Of a stretch of 64,000 nt of DNA, positions 45,379 to 53,908 are shown piece after piece (the first letter of the stretch is position 1; each line of letters opens with the position of its first letter). This DNA comes from DAINPP01 sp036743375 (GTDB taxonomy: Bacteria > Thermotogota > Thermotogae > MWEM01): the NCBI GenBank assembly GCA_036743375.1, contig DAINPP010000002.1, positions 1-64,000 on the forward strand, given 5' to 3'. The notes under the pieces are model-generated. The model saw only the letters and a program-made list of their open reading frames with translations. It was not told the DNA's origin and did not search any database. A program made the translations under genes and the position numbers.

Positions 45379-46220
45379 ACCAGTGTCCTTCCCGTAACAT
45401 CAATAAAGATATCGTTGAGTGTCGGTTCGCTGCTGTGTACAGAAAGAATCCTGTTTTTATCCATCAGATATCTGAGTTTTTCATCCCCTGATATCTGATT
45501 CAGCAGACAGCTGCCCTGCTGCTCCCCATCTTCTTGGTAGGTATAGGTGATCTGTGTGGCACCTTTCGACATGATCAGATTACGTGGCGTATCCAGCGCA
45601 CAGACATTACCGTTCACGATAAAAGCCACACGGTCACACAATTCGGTGGCATCCTGCATATTGTGCGTTGTCAGAATAATGGTCTTCCCGGCCCCTTTCT
45701 CATCAAGGATCAAATCTTTCATCATTCGGCTGTTTGTCGGATCGAGTCCGTTTGTCGGTTCATCCAGAAAAAGGACCTTCGGGTCATGCAAGATGCTCCT
45801 GATAAAGTTCAACCTCGATCGCATGCCCTTTGAAAAATCCGATACACGCTTATCCGCATCATTCTGAAGTCCGACTGACTTCAGCAATTCATCCAACGGC
45901 CGTGATTTTTTCCTGTATAGAGAGGCAAAGAAATTCAGGTTCTGCCTCGCGGTTAATTTTTCATACAGCGTCGAAAATTCAAAATCCACGCCGATGGTTT
46001 CATAAAACGTACTTGAACAGCTCCTGCATTCCGCACCGTTAACCGTCACACTGCCCGTATAACTTGAGATCATACCGATCAGAATTTTCTGCAGTGTCGT
46101 CTTTCCCGCACCGGAGGGGCCCAGAAAACCGAATATTTCCCCTTTTCTCACGGAAAAATTCATATCTTGAATAAAAGGCTTCTTCGTGTAACTAAAAGAT
46201 AAATGCTTGACTTTAATCAT
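45375..46220 (-). CDS. ABC-2 exporter ATPase (drug-export type)
   Basis: 281-aa cytosolic ATPase. Walker A GPSGAGKTTLQ, Q-loop GVDFEFSTLYEKLTARQN (unusual, with EFS at the Q position), signature DFSKGMRSRL instead of LSGGQ, Walker B VLFLDEPTNGLDP, and switch LTTHNMQDA. The DxSKGMRxR signature is typical of the fluoroquinolone-export ATPase group. C-terminal extension of about 60 aa. First gene of the operon; its 5' region has a perfect TetR-type palindrome over the -10. Confidence 0.92.
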   Translation of the reverse strand: MIKVKHLSFSYTKKPFIQDMNFSVRKGEIFGFLGPSGAGKTTLQKILIGMISSYTGSVTVNGAECRSCSSTFYETIGVDFEFSTLYEKLTARQNLNFFASLYRKKSRPLDELLKSVGLQNDADKRVSDFSKGMRSRLNFIRSILHDPKVLFLDEPTNGLDPTNSRMMKDLILDEKGAGKTIILTTHNMQDATELCDRVAFIVNGNVCALDTPRNLIMSKGATQITYTYQEDGEQQGSCLLNQISGDEKLRYLMDKNRILSVHSSEPTLNDIFIDVTGRTLV

Positions 46221-46247
46221 AAATGAAACTTACACCTCCATACTGTT

Positions 46248-46271
46248 TGACTATATATAAAATTATAGTCA
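46248..46271 (-). promoter_or_regulatory. TetR operator on the exporter promoter
   Basis: TGACTATA-N8-TATAGTCA, a perfect 8-bp-arm palindrome. A minus-strand TATAAT (46267-46262) lies inside it, so binding would block the exporter promoter. A partially degenerate copy of the same site covers the TetR gene's own start region. Confidence 0.75.
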
Positions 46272-46330
46272 TAATAAATGAAAAAATTTTTTTATTCGTT
46301 CCTGAACCATTTTCTCTAAAGCCGAACCGT

Positions 46331-46924
46331 CTATTTCAGTAACTGAATGACCAATCCGTTGATCAGCAGCCACAGTGCCTCATCAAAATACTGTTCACCG
46401 GTTTCCTCTTTATGCAGTGTCGAAAAATATAAGGCCCTCAACGCCGCACTGTATGCCTTCAGATCCCGTTTTAGCTCTACCCTGAAGACGGAAATTAGTC
46501 TTTCTATCATATCGTTATCCTCTGACAGATGTCTTTCCAATACCTCCGGAGGAAGCTTACGATAAAGCACTTCTATCTCCCCTGAATCCAGCATTTTTAA
46601 CAGGGGCATCTCCTCCGACAGCTTAAAAAAACGGAACAGGACATCCGTCAGCTCCGAACTGGTCATCGTATCGGGATTCAATTCGGCTACGGCGGCCAGC
46701 AGTTCCCTCTCTATCTGATCATGCAACTCTAAGATGACATCAAACAACAGCTGTTCCTTTGAATGATAAAACAGATAAAAAGTTCCCTTCGGGATATTAA
46801 CCCGCTTCACCAGTTCATCAACCGTTGTCTTTCTGATACCATACTGCACGATGCATTTTCCCGCTTCCTCTTTTAAACGTTTGACAATCATTTCTCTCTC
46901 GTGATCCGAATAAGATTTCGGCAA
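46331..46924 (-). CDS. TetR-family repressor of the ABC-2 exporter
   Basis: About 197-aa regulator. I place the start at TTG (MPKSYSDHEREMIVKRLKEE), 8 bases after GGGG. A GTG three codons upstream overlaps that ribosome site. Helix-turn-helix at residues 25-50 (GIRKTTVDELVKRVNIPKGTFYLFYHSKEQLLFDVI) is excellent. The C-terminal domain should bind the exporter substrate. It lies 110 bp upstream of the ATPase gene in the same direction. Matching palindromes at both promoters indicate autorepression and repression of the exporter. Confidence 0.9.
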   Translation of the reverse strand: MPKSYSDHEREMIVKRLKEEAGKCIVQYGIRKTTVDELVKRVNIPKGTFYLFYHSKEQLLFDVILELHDQIERELLAAVAELNPDTMTSSELTDVLFRFFKLSEEMPLLKMLDSGEIEVLYRKLPPEVLERHLSEDNDMIERLISVFRVELKRDLKAYSAALRALYFSTLHKEETGEQYFDEALWLLINGLVIQLLK

Positions 46925-46939
46925 AGGCAACACCCCTTT

Positions 46940-46991
46940 TGACCAATAATGCTTTTATAGTCATTATACAGATAAACACCCTGTTTGTCAA
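46940..46991 (-). promoter_or_regulatory. Consensus sigma-70 promoter and operator of the TetR gene
   Basis: Reading leftward: TTGACA (46991-46986), exactly 17 bases, TATAAT (46968-46963), a full consensus match. Starting at the last base of the -10, TGACTATA-N8-ATTGGTCA (46963-46940) copies the operator at 46248-46271, with a perfect left arm and a weakened right arm. Confidence 0.82.
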
Positions 46992-47029
46992 CTACACAAT
47001 ATAAAGAGAATTTGTTAAACCGGCAGTGT

Positions 47030-47057
47030 AAAAAAAGCCCCCCTATTCAGGGGGGCT
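47030..47057 (-). terminator. Terminator of the 39-aa gene
   Basis: On the minus strand AGCCCCCC and GGGGGGCT form an 8-bp GC-rich stem with a 6-base loop, then TTTTTT. It closes the micro-gene just upstream. Confidence 0.88.
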
Positions 47058-47121
47058 AAAGGAGTGCAATCTATGTGAAGTGTTGTTCGTCGTTTCTGTC
47101 TTTGGCGTTACGTTGCGTTCT

Positions 47122-47241
47122 TTAAAATCTGTTTGTTATATCGTAAGTCAAAAGGCTGTTTTCATCCATCTTTCTGTCAAACTGCTTCTGTACCCTTGAA
47201 TTTCTAATGACTCTTTCAATCTTTTTAATCGTCTTTTTCAT
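47122..47241 (-). CDS. 39-aa basic micro-protein, own promoter and terminator
   Basis: Short frame starting MKKTIKKIERVIRNSRVQKQ and ending LLTYDITNRF. GGGAGG lies 9 bases before the ATG. The N-terminal two-thirds are strongly basic and helical, like a nucleic-acid- or protein-binding helix; there is no membrane segment. A 20-codon ORF ends on its ATG (ATGA overlap). It has a dedicated promoter and a strong terminator and no neighbour in the transcript. Unknown family. The promoter closely matches that of the 34-aa gene at 5997-6101. Confidence 0.7.
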   Translation of the reverse strand: MKKTIKKIERVIRNSRVQKQFDRKMDENSLLTYDITNRF

Positions 47242-47300
47242 CCTGTCCAGCCTCCCTTTCCGTTTGCTGATTCATATTTCCCGTTAAAAGTCTTTCTCAT
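47238..47300 (-). CDS. 20-aa upstream ORF coupled to the 39-aa gene
   Basis: ATG preceded by GGAACGGAAG opens MRKTFNGKYESANGKGGWTG, whose TGA overlaps the ATG of the 39-aa gene. It lies wholly within that gene's leader. It may be a second micro-protein or only a coupling device. Confidence 0.4.
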   Translation of the reverse strand: MRKTFNGKYESANGKGGWTG

Positions 47301-47332
47301 CTGTTTCTTCCGTTCCTCTGAACTACAACATG

Positions 47333-47363
47333 ATTGTACTATCTTGTCTCAGGACAACGTCAA
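47333..47363 (-). promoter_or_regulatory. Promoter of the 39-aa gene, with TTGTCCTGAGACAA
   Basis: Reading leftward: TTGACG (47363-47358), 19-base spacer, TACAAT (47338-47333). The spacer contains the perfect inverted repeat TTGTC-CTGA-GACAA. The promoter at 6139-6169 has the same 19-base spacing and the GTCCTGA core. The 278 bp from here to the metalloprotease gene contain no further gene that I can support. Confidence 0.7.
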
Positions 47364-47641
47364 CCGCCTTGTTCTTTAACAGTATGTAAAACCCGGGGAA
47401 TACCTCAAGCTAACTCAACGCTTATTATTTCTTCAAAAACATCACATCATTTTATAAAAATATAAGATTTAGTTGCCTTATCAGGTCATCAAACCCATCA
47501 ACTATCCGCTCGCATTAGATCCATGAAGATGTTGTCCGGCTGGAATTTCAAATTCTTTCAAAAGTTCCCGAAAAAATGACTTGACTCTGACATAACGTAA
47601 TAGTCTACACTGAAAACGAAATTGATAAAGAGGATGAGAAC

Positions 47642-48553
47642 GTGAACATACAGATGTTAAGATCAGATAAAATTTATAAAAAGATGGTCCTGGTAGGAAA
47701 AGACAAGAGGGCGGATATCTACAGAATTGAATTGATGAAACCATTCGAATACAAATGGAACATGATCAACGTTCCTATCAAAGCAAAACAAAAAGGCGGG
47801 TACGATGTTGTGATGGCATCAGATATGATGGGGGTCCTCCACCCGGAAAGTGTCGATGAACAGCAAACGGAAAGGATAAGTCGTATTTCAGATGACGACT
47901 TGTGGAATACCTGCGAAAAAACCATCGTTCAATCATTTGAAAGATTCCGGAAGGTGAACTGCAAATTGGAATACGAAAAATACCTTTTCACCATACTCCT
48001 GGCAAACCCAGAAAATCAATTTGTGAAGATGTGCAACGGTTATTTAGGTGATGGTGGGATTCCCGGTTATATACTCCTTAGTCTCGTTCCCAACGATTAT
48101 ACGCTAACCAGAGCTCAGGCCGCTCTTGCCCATGAATGCAACCATAACGTTCGCTGGCAATACCAGAAATGGCATCTCGGGGTTTCACTTGCGGACATGA
48201 TGATCAGTGAAGGCCTTGCGGAATATTTTGCAATGAAACAGTTCGGAGAAGACTTAATTGGACCTTGGGTAAGTAAGGCGGATACAGGAACGCTGAATTC
48301 ACAGATAAAACCCGTCATTCGAAAGGGGCTGGAAGTAACTGGATTTGATAAGATAACAGGATACCTTTATGGAGATGAAACGGCAGAAATTATGGGATTT
48401 CCCCAAGTGGGACTCCCCTATTGCGCGGGTTACGCCTGTGGCTATCATTTGATAAAACATTACCTTGAAAAAACGGGAAAGACAGTCGAAGAAGCGACTC
48501 TGATTCCCACTGAAGAGATCATGAGAAACAGCACTTCTTTCTGGAACATGTGA
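47642..48553 (+). CDS. DUF2268-family predicted zinc metalloprotease
   Basis: 303-aa cytosolic protein starting at GTG behind GAGGATGAG. Zinc-protease motif HECNH (in ALAHECNHNVRW, about residue 162) and the downstream Glu helix EGLAEYFAMKQFGED are the DUF2268 hallmarks. GGxGxPGYILLSLVPNDYTLTR precedes the motif as in the family. The C-terminal part contains YCAGYACGYHLIKHYLEKTGK. Members are predicted Zn-dependent peptidases with unknown substrate, common in Firmicutes. No operon partner is evident. Confidence 0.88.
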   Translation: MNIQMLRSDKIYKKMVLVGKDKRADIYRIELMKPFEYKWNMINVPIKAKQKGGYDVVMASDMMGVLHPESVDEQQTERISRISDDDLWNTCEKTIVQSFERFRKVNCKLEYEKYLFTILLANPENQFVKMCNGYLGDGGIPGYILLSLVPNDYTLTRAQAALAHECNHNVRWQYQKWHLGVSLADMMISEGLAEYFAMKQFGEDLIGPWVSKADTGTLNSQIKPVIRKGLEVTGFDKITGYLYGDETAEIMGFPQVGLPYCAGYACGYHLIKHYLEKTGKTVEEATLIPTEEIMRNSTSFWNM

Positions 48554-48745
48554 TCATGTAAAAGATACATCGGCTGCCCTGGGCTACAACCCGTTGGGCG
48601 GCATTTCACCTTACAATTGATTTTTCTCTTCAAGCCCGCTTGCCGGATGTTCAAACAAAAACCATGCAAAACGGGTAATCCTATAAATACGACATAAGGC
48701 CAAAAACCACCCTACAGGTACCTCATCCAACGCACTGTTTATAAA

Positions 48746-48913
48746 TCAAAGAATAATAAAAACAGAAAGCGCAAACAGAACGGACAATAAGCCGCTGAAT
48801 ATCCCTTTCAACTTTAGAGCAATTGTTTTTGATTTAAAATGTCTCAGATTCATCTGTAATTTAATCTGTCCCGGTGTATATTCACTTGACCATTCGAATA
48901 TTTTATGTAACAT
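48746..48913 (-). CDS. Possible 55-aa membrane protein
   Basis: A frame starting MLHKIFEWSSEYTPGQIKLQ and ending with a hydrophobic segment (GIFSGLLSVLFALSVFIIL). The ribosome site is weak (AAGG). It is either a small single-pass membrane protein or the 3' end of a decayed gene. The region from the metalloprotease stop to here (about 190 bp) shows only an imperfect GC-rich hairpin near 48570-48605. Confidence 0.35.
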   Translation of the reverse strand: MLHKIFEWSSEYTPGQIKLQMNLRHFKSKTIALKLKGIFSGLLSVLFALSVFIIL

Positions 48914-49010
48914 CTTCAACCTTGGGACATACTCACCGTATATCGCCGAGCAGGATCACTCCGTCCTGGGAAAACGGGCCGTCAAATCCTGAATGGCTAT
49001 GATGGGAACA

Positions 49011-49178
49011 TCAGTCATCCATCAAAATTCTTGCCTTTCCCGAAATGATAAATTCATTTTGTCTTTCAATAATTAAACCGAGTGAATTCAGCCGTTTAAA
49101 AGCAGAATAAGCTGTTGTATGTTTTATATCGTTTGCCTTCATCAAATCAATGATCTGTTCCCGCGTTTGAATTTTCAT
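49011..49178 (-). pseudogene. 55-aa winged-helix fragment
   Basis: The frame starts MKIQTREQIIDLMKANDIKH and continues TTAYSAFKRLNSLGLIIERQ to a stop after RILMDD. Helix, turn, recognition helix and wing (LIIERQNEFIIS) are visible, as in MarR/PaaX-like or plasmid-type winged helices, but the protein is about half the usual length. It begins within the end of the GNAT fragment, so it is probably a piece joined by deletion. A tiny functional DNA-binding protein cannot be excluded. Confidence 0.4.
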
Positions 49179-49395
49179 CAATCACATCCAGTTTGATGCT
49201 TTTGAACCCTTCTTGAACGGCGTATAGTTCAAGTGCTTTAAATAACGCCGTTCCGACACCTTTCCCACTATAGGCCTTATCCACTACAATTCCATCCATC
49301 AGTATCTGGTTTTCTCCGGGGGACTTTCCGGTCAAACAAAAAATGACATAGAAATCCCTTGAAGAACCCGCTGAAAAGGCCAAATATCTCAACAA
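49147..49395 (-). pseudogene. Truncated GNAT acetyltransferase
   Basis: The frame includes DGIVVDKAYSGKGVGTALFK and ALELYAVQEGFKSIKLDVIDENSNA, a clear acetyl-CoA-binding GNAT core (GKGVG) and beta-6 NSNA element. The first half of the domain and the last strand are missing; after NSNA the frame shifts into the winged-helix fragment. This looks like the product of a deletion or frameshift. Confidence 0.6.
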
Positions 49396-49486
49396 AGTCC
49401 CCGAGTTTCAGGTCTATCAGATTATTTTGTCCATCGACAGCTGCCAAAGACAACTAACCGAAACAGTCTGTAAAAAAGATACGATT

Positions 49487-52237
49487 CTATTCCATATACG
49501 TTTGATTCATCTCGGAAAAGGCACGATTATTCTCTCTCAGAAAATCGATAAATTCTTTAAAAACAAGCGGCTTACTGTAATAATAACCTTGTATATAATG
49601 GCATCCAAGTTTCTTTAAAAACTCGACCTGTTCGATGATTTCGACCCCTTCCATCAACACTTCGATATCCAGAGATTTTGCCATATTCACCAGGATCCCA
49701 GCCAGTTTTCCATCATCATTTTCCGGATAATTTTTAATAAAAACTCTGTCGACCTTGATCTTGTCAATGGGTAATGTGTTGAGATATGACATTGACGAAT
49801 AGCCTGTTCCAAAATCATCTATCGCAATTTTTATTCCGCGATCCCGGATCTTTTCAATGTTTTTTATATTCTTCATTTCATTGGCGAGAAGCATACTTTC
49901 CGTTATTTCCATTTCAAGCTGACTGTTTTCCACATCATATTGCGCAATGGTATTAAACAGTTTATCCAGAAAGCCACTTTCTTCCATCTGAACGGTGGAC
50001 AGGTTAATGGCACATCTGATGGTTTCGTTCAGACCAATGAAATTTTTATTCAGGTATTCGATATCTTCACATACTTTTCGAATCACCCAATTGCCTATAT
50101 TGATGATCAAACTGCTTTTTTCGGCAATCGGAATAAACTTATCCGGCGGGACAAAGCCAAGTGCCTTGCTTTCCCATCTTAAAAGGGCTTCCATGCCGAT
50201 TATTCTGTTTGTTCTGATATTTATCTGAGGCTGATAGACCACAAACAGTTCATTGTTTTCAATTGCCGTTCTCAGATGGCCCTCTATCTCATTTTCGCGA
50301 TTCAGTTTTGTAATCATTTCCTGTGAAAAGAAAGCGATCTCGGCTTCATGATGCGAGGTGGTCCACTCAAGCGCGACGATCGAATTCAGGATCAGCTTTT
50401 TCAGATCATCTGCATCTTTTGGCCAATAGGAGACGCCTATCTTGATTTTGAAGAACAGATTTCTTCCGTTGACTGTCATTACCTTTGTCAGTTCTTTATG
50501 CAGCTTGAAAACAAACTCATCCGTCGAACCGTTTATATTTTCCAGATCCACAATGACTGCAAACAGATTTCGGCCCGTCTGGGCCACGAAGTCGTTCTCT
50601 CCGAGCAACGGTTTGATCAGATTGATAAAAATTCTTGAATTGTTAAAGTCCGTATCTCTGAAGGTTGTCTGTAATTGATTGTAATTTTCGATCATTATGG
50701 AAAGTACCATAAATTTAAAATTATCTTTCTTGATGCTTTGTGTCAGGAGCTCAATCATCATTTCCTCATTTGGAAGCCTGAATTCCCCGTCGCTGTAATC
50801 GAGATTTTCAAAAAAATTCTGTTTTTTATGGGTTTCGGATAAATCGGAAAAGATACCGATATAATTCAGGACCCGTGTTTCGGTTTTATCCTTAATCGAA
50901 ATGATGCGTAACTGTTTCGGGTAAATCAATCCGTTTTTCTTCCTGTCCCATAACATTCCTTCCCAGTATCCATTTTTTTCTATTTTCTGCCACATTTTTT
51001 CGTAGAATTCCTTATCGTGTTTTCCCGATTTGAATTCACCCGGTGTTGCCCCTATCACTTCAGAAGCGGCATAACCTGTGGCTTCCTCATAGGCATGATT
51101 GACATAAGTAATCGTCGTATCATCATCAGTTATCAGAACGGCATCATTTGTACTTTCCGCAATATTCCTCGTCAGTTCGAGCTGATAATCCTTACGCCTC
51201 AGTTTTTCTGCGATCAAGGCAATGATATAAGCAAATACGAGAATAACGATAACCACAATGACATTTTTCGTCAGGAAGATGGTTTCCATTACATGGCTCA
51301 CCGAGAGCATCTGACTGATATCGATTTCGTGAATCAGAATCCATTTTTCATCAAGATGAGCGTTGCTTTCTTTTGTCGTGTCCAACACATCATAAAAGGT
51401 TATAAGGCTATTTTTCTGTTCTATGAAGCCATGCGACTTCTGACTTACGATTTCCCATATGGCCGGATTTTCCGAAAGCATGGAGATCTCTTTCATATCA
51501 TCAAACATAAACGAAAAATATTTTCCCTCGTCGGGGTGAACGATAAATGCCCCATTTTTGTTCAAGATGTAAAACTTCTGCCGCTGGAGCATTTCCCGTT
51601 CATGAAGAACGGACATGATGCTCAGGAAATAATCGGCGTTATAATTTATGGCGAGAACCCCTTTAAACGCTCCATGCCTATCATAAACAGGTGTTGAAAA
51701 CAGAAGGATCGGTTTATAGGGCCTTTCTATCACCCCATTCTCACTATTCAATGTCATTCGCGAAATAAAATATTCGCCAAATTCAAGATCTGCCGTTTTC
51801 AGAAAAAAAGTAGCCTCTTCCTGATTGTTTAACCGTTCAGGTGAACAGACAACGGGTACCCCTTCATAATCTATTCGTATAATCTCATTTCCTTCTGCAT
51901 CAAGATATCTGACCTGATCAAAGGCCTCTTTGTTTCTCATGATTCTCAGCAAAAGACTCAGAAATTCAGATTTTGTATAATCAGTTTCATCGTTGATAAA
52001 ATCCGACATTTCATTTGAATCTCTTATAACATTCATGTTCTCATAGATCTCATTCATTTGTTTGGCAATCAGAACAGAGGTGTTGGCATCGTAAATCTGG
52101 CTTTCGCCGATAATTCGTTCTACCGTGTATTGCTTATCCATTCTGAGATTGTTGACAACGATCCAACACCATAAGATTATAATCGGTACTGCGATCAAAA
52201 TAAAAATCTGAAAAATTTTTTTATTCAATTTAAGCAT
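49487..52237 (-). CDS. dCache-PAS-degenerate GGDEF-EAL signalling protein
   Basis: 916-aa membrane protein. Start MLKLNKKIFQ with GGAGG just upstream; the longer frame has no ribosome site. Membrane segment 1 at about 8-27, extracytoplasmic dCache region to about 330 (VRYLDAEGNEIIRIDYEG), membrane segment 2 near 345-368, PAS 375-500 (ITYVNHAYEEATGYAASEVIG), a GGDEF-fold domain whose active site reads TGRNLF and is dead, and an EAL domain from 670. EAL catalytic residues are all visible: EALLRW, NLS, EITES, DDFGTGYSS, KVDR, EGVE, QGYYYSKP. So it is a c-di-GMP phosphodiesterase. It follows the exporter genes, possibly in one transcript. Confidence 0.93.
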   Translation of the reverse strand: MLKLNKKIFQIFILIAVPIIILWCWIVVNNLRMDKQYTVERIIGESQIYDANTSVLIAKQMNEIYENMNVIRDSNEMSDFINDETDYTKSEFLSLLLRIMRNKEAFDQVRYLDAEGNEIIRIDYEGVPVVCSPERLNNQEEATFFLKTADLEFGEYFISRMTLNSENGVIERPYKPILLFSTPVYDRHGAFKGVLAINYNADYFLSIMSVLHEREMLQRQKFYILNKNGAFIVHPDEGKYFSFMFDDMKEISMLSENPAIWEIVSQKSHGFIEQKNSLITFYDVLDTTKESNAHLDEKWILIHEIDISQMLSVSHVMETIFLTKNVIVVIVILVFAYIIALIAEKLRRKDYQLELTRNIAESTNDAVLITDDDTTITYVNHAYEEATGYAASEVIGATPGEFKSGKHDKEFYEKMWQKIEKNGYWEGMLWDRKKNGLIYPKQLRIISIKDKTETRVLNYIGIFSDLSETHKKQNFFENLDYSDGEFRLPNEEMMIELLTQSIKKDNFKFMVLSIMIENYNQLQTTFRDTDFNNSRIFINLIKPLLGENDFVAQTGRNLFAVIVDLENINGSTDEFVFKLHKELTKVMTVNGRNLFFKIKIGVSYWPKDADDLKKLILNSIVALEWTTSHHEAEIAFFSQEMITKLNRENEIEGHLRTAIENNELFVVYQPQINIRTNRIIGMEALLRWESKALGFVPPDKFIPIAEKSSLIINIGNWVIRKVCEDIEYLNKNFIGLNETIRCAINLSTVQMEESGFLDKLFNTIAQYDVENSQLEMEITESMLLANEMKNIKNIEKIRDRGIKIAIDDFGTGYSSMSYLNTLPIDKIKVDRVFIKNYPENDDGKLAGILVNMAKSLDIEVLMEGVEIIEQVEFLKKLGCHYIQGYYYSKPLVFKEFIDFLRENNRAFSEMNQTYME

Positions 52238-52320
52238 GATCCTCCGCTCAATCCTCCAGATCCAGTTTAGTACGATAATTATAACATGCACAGCGATAAA
52301 CCGAAAGAATCTGGAGATCT

Positions 52321-53106
52321 TCACATTCTCTTGACAATCAGGTTCCCGCTTTCATATTTCTTCAGACCTCTTTTAAACAGAAGAATTCCTATTCCCATAA
52401 AGATTATCGCCGCCGCAACAAGGATCAGAACACTGAGGAGGTTAAATTCCTTTATGATGGAGATGGGGATAAACGAAAAATACATGCTGGGAATAGCCGT
52501 GAACAATATGATCCTTACAGCGCCGTTGAAAATGGAAGGTGGATTCAGAGAAAAAGTCAGTACGGACTCGGGAAGAACCCTGGCAAGCGTCGTGGAATTC
52601 CCTATATAAAACGTCAGTGACTGGAAGATGATGTTAAATCCGGTAAAGATGAACGATGCCAGGATAGAAACCCCTATCAGGATCAGAAAATTGACGGCGG
52701 AGGCGTAGGGCGTAAAGAAAAACAGGAGCATTCCGAATATGAAATCCCCCATTGCCCCAAGTGAGATTCTCGAGACCAGAATATGGGACAGTTCCTCCTG
52801 CGGCAGCAGTAGATACGAGTCCAGTTCGCCTTTGATGATGATCTCCGTCATATTCAGCAGATTGCCGAAGAACACCAGAGAAATGCCGAAAGAGATCGTT
52901 ACAACGGAATATACCAGCATCATGTCTCCCATCTGATAATCGTTAATCATCCCGACCTTTCCAAAGAGTATCCACCAGAAAAACAATAAAAATACATCGT
53001 TGAGGACCATTCCAAAAGTCTGTATCAGGAAATTCGCCCGGTATTCCATCTGCGCAGACAGATTGAATTTAAAATATCTCCATATCAGTTTTATCAGTTT
53101 TTTCAT
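52321..53106 (-). CDS. ABC-2 exporter permease (COG3694-like)
   Basis: 261-aa membrane protein with six predicted segments. The start MKKLIKLIWRYFKFNL follows GGAGGCCGAG. FKFNLSAQMEYRANFLIQTFGM and IIKGELDSYLLLPQEELSHI are typical of the permease pair that accompanies COG4586-type ATPases. It ends 84 bp before the EAL start. Function: pore half of the exporter; substrate unknown. Confidence 0.88.
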   Translation of the reverse strand: MKKLIKLIWRYFKFNLSAQMEYRANFLIQTFGMVLNDVFLLFFWWILFGKVGMINDYQMGDMMLVYSVVTISFGISLVFFGNLLNMTEIIIKGELDSYLLLPQEELSHILVSRISLGAMGDFIFGMLLFFFTPYASAVNFLILIGVSILASFIFTGFNIIFQSLTFYIGNSTTLARVLPESVLTFSLNPPSIFNGAVRIILFTAIPSMYFSFIPISIIKEFNLLSVLILVAAAIIFMGIGILLFKRGLKKYESGNLIVKRM

Positions 53107-53121
53107 CACTCGGCCTCCTTC

Positions 53122-53907
53122 TCATCCACCGTTGATGTTAAGCCTTCTCGTTCCCCTGTTAAACAGCCATACGATCAATCCACCCCAGACCAGGATATGG
53201 AAAAGTTGCATGGGAAATACGCGTGCAAACTCCGAAGATCCATTGATATAGACCTTGGCAGGGGCGTTCAGGATATACATGAACGGCATACGGCTGCTGA
53301 AGTTCTTCAACCAGTCCGGAAAAAATTCTATTGGGATAAACAATCCGCCTATGGTAAACAGAAACTTGGAGTAGATAAAATGGAAGGCGGTATTCTCTTC
53401 AAACCACAGGGCTGACAGACCGATTAAAAAGAAAAACACAAAGTTGATCGTCAGGCCGGCCATAGAAGAGATGATTCCGAGAATCAGATGCAGTGGTGTC
53501 AGGGGCGTCTGATGCAACGTAATAAAGAGGATCAGCGAACCAAACATGAGATTCATCGTCATCCTGATCAGGCTTGAAGACATGTACTTTGCATACATGA
53601 ACAACAGATATGAATACGGCTTGTTCAAATGATAGGCAATATCACCGGTCTTTATATCCTGAGCCATCTCACTGTGAAAGACAAATTTTGACAGCATGAT
53701 GGATTCCGTGAACATGAAATACCACATCATCCTGACAAAATCAAATCCCTCTATCTCCCCTCCCCGAAAGACGGCTCGCCATAAAAAAGAGTACACAAAC
53801 AGAAAGAGGCCGAAAAAGAGTATCTGACCCATAAAATTTCTGGAATACATCAGTTCGTTGACAAAATTAATCTTAAAAACCGTGAAGTATTTCCTTAGCC
53901 GCTTCAT
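53122..53907 (-). CDS. ABC-2 exporter permease (COG4587-like)
   Basis: 261-aa membrane protein. The start MKRLRKYFTVFKINF overlaps the upstream stop region and has GGGGGGAG upstream. Six membrane segments; the loop MAQDIKTGDIAYHLNKPYSYLLFMYAK is the equivalent of the LLPxxLxPY element in its partner. Fourteen bp separate it from the next permease, so the two form the heterodimer of one exporter. Confidence 0.88.
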   Translation of the reverse strand: MKRLRKYFTVFKINFVNELMYSRNFMGQILFFGLFLFVYSFLWRAVFRGGEIEGFDFVRMMWYFMFTESIMLSKFVFHSEMAQDIKTGDIAYHLNKPYSYLLFMYAKYMSSSLIRMTMNLMFGSLILFITLHQTPLTPLHLILGIISSMAGLTINFVFFFLIGLSALWFEENTAFHFIYSKFLFTIGGLFIPIEFFPDWLKNFSSRMPFMYILNAPAKVYINGSSEFARVFPMQLFHILVWGGLIVWLFNRGTRRLNINGG

Positions 53908-53908
53908 G

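Noticed and set aside
47502..47744. Minus-strand frame containing FFRELLKEFEIPAGQ
   Set aside because: Protein-like only over a short stretch, no start signal, and it overlaps the DUF2268 gene on the other strand.
51017..51697. 226-codon plus-strand frame
   Set aside because: Antisense to the dCache-PAS part of the EAL protein, with no ribosome site or recognisable motif.
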